This document shows, in pieces, positions 29,213 to 31,298 of a stretch of DNA of 31,298 nt. The position numbers and the translations under genes are program-made. The DNA is from CAYQJV01 sp964417925 (GTDB taxonomy: Bacteria > Hydrothermota > Tepidihabitantia > B3-TA06 > CAYQJV01), in NCBI GenBank assembly GCA_964417925.1, contig CAYQJV010000015.1:1-31298 (forward strand). Direction: 5' to 3'. Each line of letters begins with the position of its first letter. Within the stretch, counting starts at the first letter, position 1. A model generated the notes under the pieces. That model was given only the letters and a program-made list of their open reading frames with translations. It had not been told where the DNA came from and searched no databases.

Positions 29213-30529
29213 ATGATTGAGAAAAATGATAAAATTCTTGTAGGGTGGTCAGGAGGGCCAGACTCTACTTTCTTGCTTATTACTTTATTGGAACTTCAGA
29301 AGAAAATGGGGATAGAGGTTTCGGCTTTTTATCTTAATCATATGTTAAGGGGAGAGGAATCTTTAAAAGAAGAGGAGTTCGTAAGAAGAATTGCTGAGAG
29401 AAAAAAAATCTCTTTGTTCGTTATGCATTGTGATGTTAAAAAGTATTCAAAAGAAAAAAACCTCTCAACAGAGGTTGCAGCAAGAGAAGTAAGGTACAAT
29501 TTGTTGGAGAAAATAAAAAAAGAAAACGGTTTTTCAAAAGTCGCTCTGGGACATACTCTTACAGATTCTATAGAATGGTTTTTTTTATCTCTTATCAGGG
29601 CAAAGTCTGTTCCCTTAATTACGGGTATTCCTCCGGTGCAGGGATGCTATATAAGACCTCTTATAGAAATTACGAGGGAAGAGATAATTCAATATCTTGA
29701 AAATAACGGAATTGAATTTTTTACTGATTCCTCCAATTTAGATGTTTCTATACCCAGAAACTATGTAAGATTGAATATAATTCCTCATTTTAAAAAATTA
29801 AATCCTTCTTTTGTAGAAAGCATGAAATCAGTGCTTTATCTTGGAGAGCGAATAAGAAACTTTTATAATAGAATAAATTTGGAAAATATGCGGGTGATAA
29901 AAGAGGATATTTGGCTTGACATTTCAAATATTTTAACCTATAATCCATTGAAAAGATTTTTTGTTTTCAAAAAGATAAAAAATGACTTAGGAAGCAGAGA
30001 AATGATGGAAATAGAGGAGATGTTACAACACGGTGTTAAATTTTTTAGAATAAATTTAAAAAGAGATGAAGGCGTAGAGAGAGCCTATAATTGGCTTGTT
30101 TTTTTTAAAGGTAAAAAGCCAAGGCTTGAAGAGAAAAAGATAAATTTGGGGGACAGGATAGAGATAGAAGGATTGGATTGGATAATTGAATGTAATGAGG
30201 TGAATAGGTATAATGTAAATTATGATGATAAAAATTACAGGGTTTACTTTGACAAAGACGATTTAGTATTTCCTCTCCTTATAAGAGGGAGAAAACCTGG
30301 TGATAGAATTTTATGTTTTGGTATGGAAAAAGAGAAAAAGATAAAGGAAATTTTTATAGAAAATAAGATACCAGCAAGATTAAGAGAACTTTGGCCTATT
30401 GTTATATCTGCAGGCAAGATAATATGGGTGCCTGGGCTTCGGAGATCAAATTATGGAGTGATAAAGGAAAATACAAAGAAAGTGGTAAAAATGGAGGTGA
30501 TAAAACGTGCAGAAACGTTCCCAGTCTAA
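29213..30529 (+). CDS. tilS: tRNA(Ile)-lysidine synthetase
   Basis: An ATP-dependent enzyme that makes lysidine at position 34 of tRNA-Ile(CAU), essential for reading AUA codons. Motifs: PP-loop SGGPDST (residues 13-19), NHMLRGEES, AAREVRYNLLEKI, GHTLTDSIEWFFLSLIR, YIRPLIEITREEII, DSSNLDVSIPRNYVRLNIIP and the C-terminal domain PLLIRGRKPGDRI...IPARLRELWPIV...WVPGLRRSN. The usual HxxDDxxE shows Thr at the first Asp. ATG 29213 gives 438 residues, but the frame is open upstream to 29153 and encodes LKDRVIKTIKRYQ, which looks like the normal TilS N-terminus. A start at CTG 29159 or ATC 29153 overlapping the upstream gene is therefore possible. ftsH follows, a frequent arrangement. Confidence 0.94.
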   Translation: MIEKNDKILVGWSGGPDSTFLLITLLELQKKMGIEVSAFYLNHMLRGEESLKEEEFVRRIAERKKISLFVMHCDVKKYSKEKNLSTEVAAREVRYNLLEKIKKENGFSKVALGHTLTDSIEWFFLSLIRAKSVPLITGIPPVQGCYIRPLIEITREEIIQYLENNGIEFFTDSSNLDVSIPRNYVRLNIIPHFKKLNPSFVESMKSVLYLGERIRNFYNRINLENMRVIKEDIWLDISNILTYNPLKRFFVFKKIKNDLGSREMMEIEEMLQHGVKFFRINLKRDEGVERAYNWLVFFKGKKPRLEEKKINLGDRIEIEGLDWIIECNEVNRYNVNYDDKNYRVYFDKDDLVFPLLIRGRKPGDRILCFGMEKEKKIKEIFIENKIPARLRELWPIVISAGKIIWVPGLRRSNYGVIKENTKKVVKMEVIKRAETFPV

Positions 30530-31298
30530 TATTTTGAGGCCTCTTCTTTTTTGGATATTTATTTTCTTAGTAATATGGGGGTTTTATTTTGTTTTTTTGA
30601 GAGAAAGTGAAGAACATGAAATTACCTATACCTTTTTTACTGAGCAGTTAGAAAGAAGGAATATAGAGTCTGTAGTGATTATAGAAAAGGAGATAACAGG
30701 CATTTTTAAAAAACCAGCAGTTACTGAGGAGGGGAAACCGGTTGTAAAATTTAAAACTTTTGTACCTTTTGAAGATCCAACACTTGTGAACAGGTTGCTT
30801 GCTGCAGGGGTTCAGGTGGTTGCAAAACCAAAGTCTCCTTGGTTTGGTATACTTTTGAATGCAATTCCGTGGCTTTTACTTTTTGGTTTTTGGTTTATGC
30901 TTTTAAGACAGACACAACACGGAGCAACAAGAGCTTTTGATTTTGGAAAAAGTAGAGTAAAAATAATGACAGAAAAAAAACCCAATGTCTCTTTTAAAGA
31001 TGTGGCTGGATTGGAGGAGGCAAAGGAGGAGCTTCGCGAAATAATAGAATTTCTAAAATCACCAAAGAAATTTGTGAGATTAGGAGGTAAAATTCCCAAA
31101 GGAGTTCTTTTAGTAGGACCTCCTGGAACCGGTAAAACTCTTCTTGCAAGAGCAGTGGCAGGAGAAGCAGGAGTGCCTTTTCTTTCTATTTCTGGGTCCG
31201 ATTTTGTGGAACTTTTTGTAGGAGTTGGAGCAGCAAGGGTGAGGGATTTATTTGAACAGGCGAAAAAATATGCACCATGTATAATATTTATTGATGAG
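30507..31298 (+). CDS. ftsH: ATP-dependent zinc metalloprotease FtsH, N-terminal part (3' end outside window)
   Basis: The first 264 codons of FtsH, the membrane-anchored AAA+ protease that degrades misfolded membrane proteins and regulators. Visible: first membrane helix (about residues 12-31), a small periplasmic domain (about 33-108) with FTEQLERRNIESVVI, second helix (about 110-132, LLFGFWFMLL), the FDFGKSRVK linker, VSFKDVAGLEEAKEEL, Walker A GPPGTGKT, pore loop region DFVELFVGVGAARVRDLF, and Walker B beginning IIFIDE at the window edge. The zinc-protease domain is not included. The start is GTG 30507, 6 nt after GGAGGTGA, overlapping the tilS end by 23 nt. A prohibitin-like gene nearby may encode a partner. 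Confidence 0.95.
   Translation, partial: MQKRSQSNILRPLLFWIFIFLVIWGFYFVFLRESEEHEITYTFFTEQLERRNIESVVIIEKEITGIFKKPAVTEEGKPVVKFKTFVPFEDPTLVNRLLAAGVQVVAKPKSPWFGILLNAIPWLLLFGFWFMLLRQTQHGATRAFDFGKSRVKIMTEKKPNVSFKDVAGLEEAKEELREIIEFLKSPKKFVRLGGKIPKGVLLVGPPGTGKTLLARAVAGEAGVPFLSISGSDFVELFVGVGAARVRDLFEQAKKYAPCIIFIDE

Noticed and set aside
1..31298. CRISPR arrays, insertion sequences, integrase or phage genes, rRNA
   Set aside because: No direct-repeat arrays, transposase or integrase motifs, or rRNA signature sequences were seen on reading both strands.

Overview
The window is a gene-dense, AT-rich bacterial chromosome segment. Most genes show hand-sampled GC of about 23-37 percent, and their proteins are rich in Lys, Ile and Glu. 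A PorV/PorQ-like outer-membrane barrel, a double parvulin chaperone, TatC and FlgD-like C-terminal modules point to a diderm (Gram-negative) organism. The mix of secreted NHL and FG-GAP propellers, DUF1573 and PorV-type proteins recalls FCB-related or WOR-3/Hydrothermae-type uncultured, possibly thermophilic, lineages. That placement is inference. No plasmid, phage, CRISPR or insertion-sequence genes were seen.

Layout. 1-8444 (+): end of a membrane pyrophosphatase, a DUF1573 protein, then a tightly overlapping set (radical SAM, NadE-like PP-loop protein, formyltransferase, polysaccharide deacetylase, GT2, GT39-like membrane glycosyltransferase, DPM1-like GT2) that looks like an envelope glycan or lipid pathway. 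8446-14158 (-): one six-gene operon read from 14158 leftwards: coiled-coil/YD-like repeat protein, flavin reductase, nnr, propeller-like secreted protein, tatC, sfsA. 14263-20285 (+): rnr, GIY-YIG protein, HAD phosphatase, acpS, then a damaged glycosyltransferase locus with one intact GT4. 20297-20879 (-): a decayed FG-GAP pseudogene. 20983-26507 (+): NHL/FlgD-like secreted protein, PorV-like barrel, CTP-dependent lipid kinase, double parvulin, tRNA-Leu(UAA) and rnc. 26366-28239 (-): prohibitin-like protein and alpha/beta hydrolase, the latter overlapping the rnc 3' end. 28350-31298 (+): tRNA-Gly(CCC), an uncharacterised 248-residue protein, tilS and the start of ftsH, cut by the window edge.

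The most striking signal is in gene expression. Eight candidate promoters share a -35-like element, exactly 16 bp of spacer and a -10-like element. At several protein genes the -10 sits only 5-8 nt before the start codon, which is leaderless geometry. Both tRNA genes have the same promoter layout (9 nt from -10 to the first tRNA base), lack an encoded CCA, and are followed after 0 nt (rnc, TTG start) or 3 nt (the 248-residue protein, ATG) by a protein gene. The tRNA thus takes the place of the mRNA leader, and tRNA 3' processing would itself release a leaderless mRNA.

A second signal is compositional. Genes at 6187-9818 and nnr (11183-12718) are visibly richer in G+C and use C-ending codons, while the propeller gene between them and all outer flanks are AT-rich. 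This suggests a mosaic of acquired and resident genes. Gene decay is visible at two loci: an internally deleted, frameshifted GT4 gene and a multiply frameshifted FG-GAP gene.
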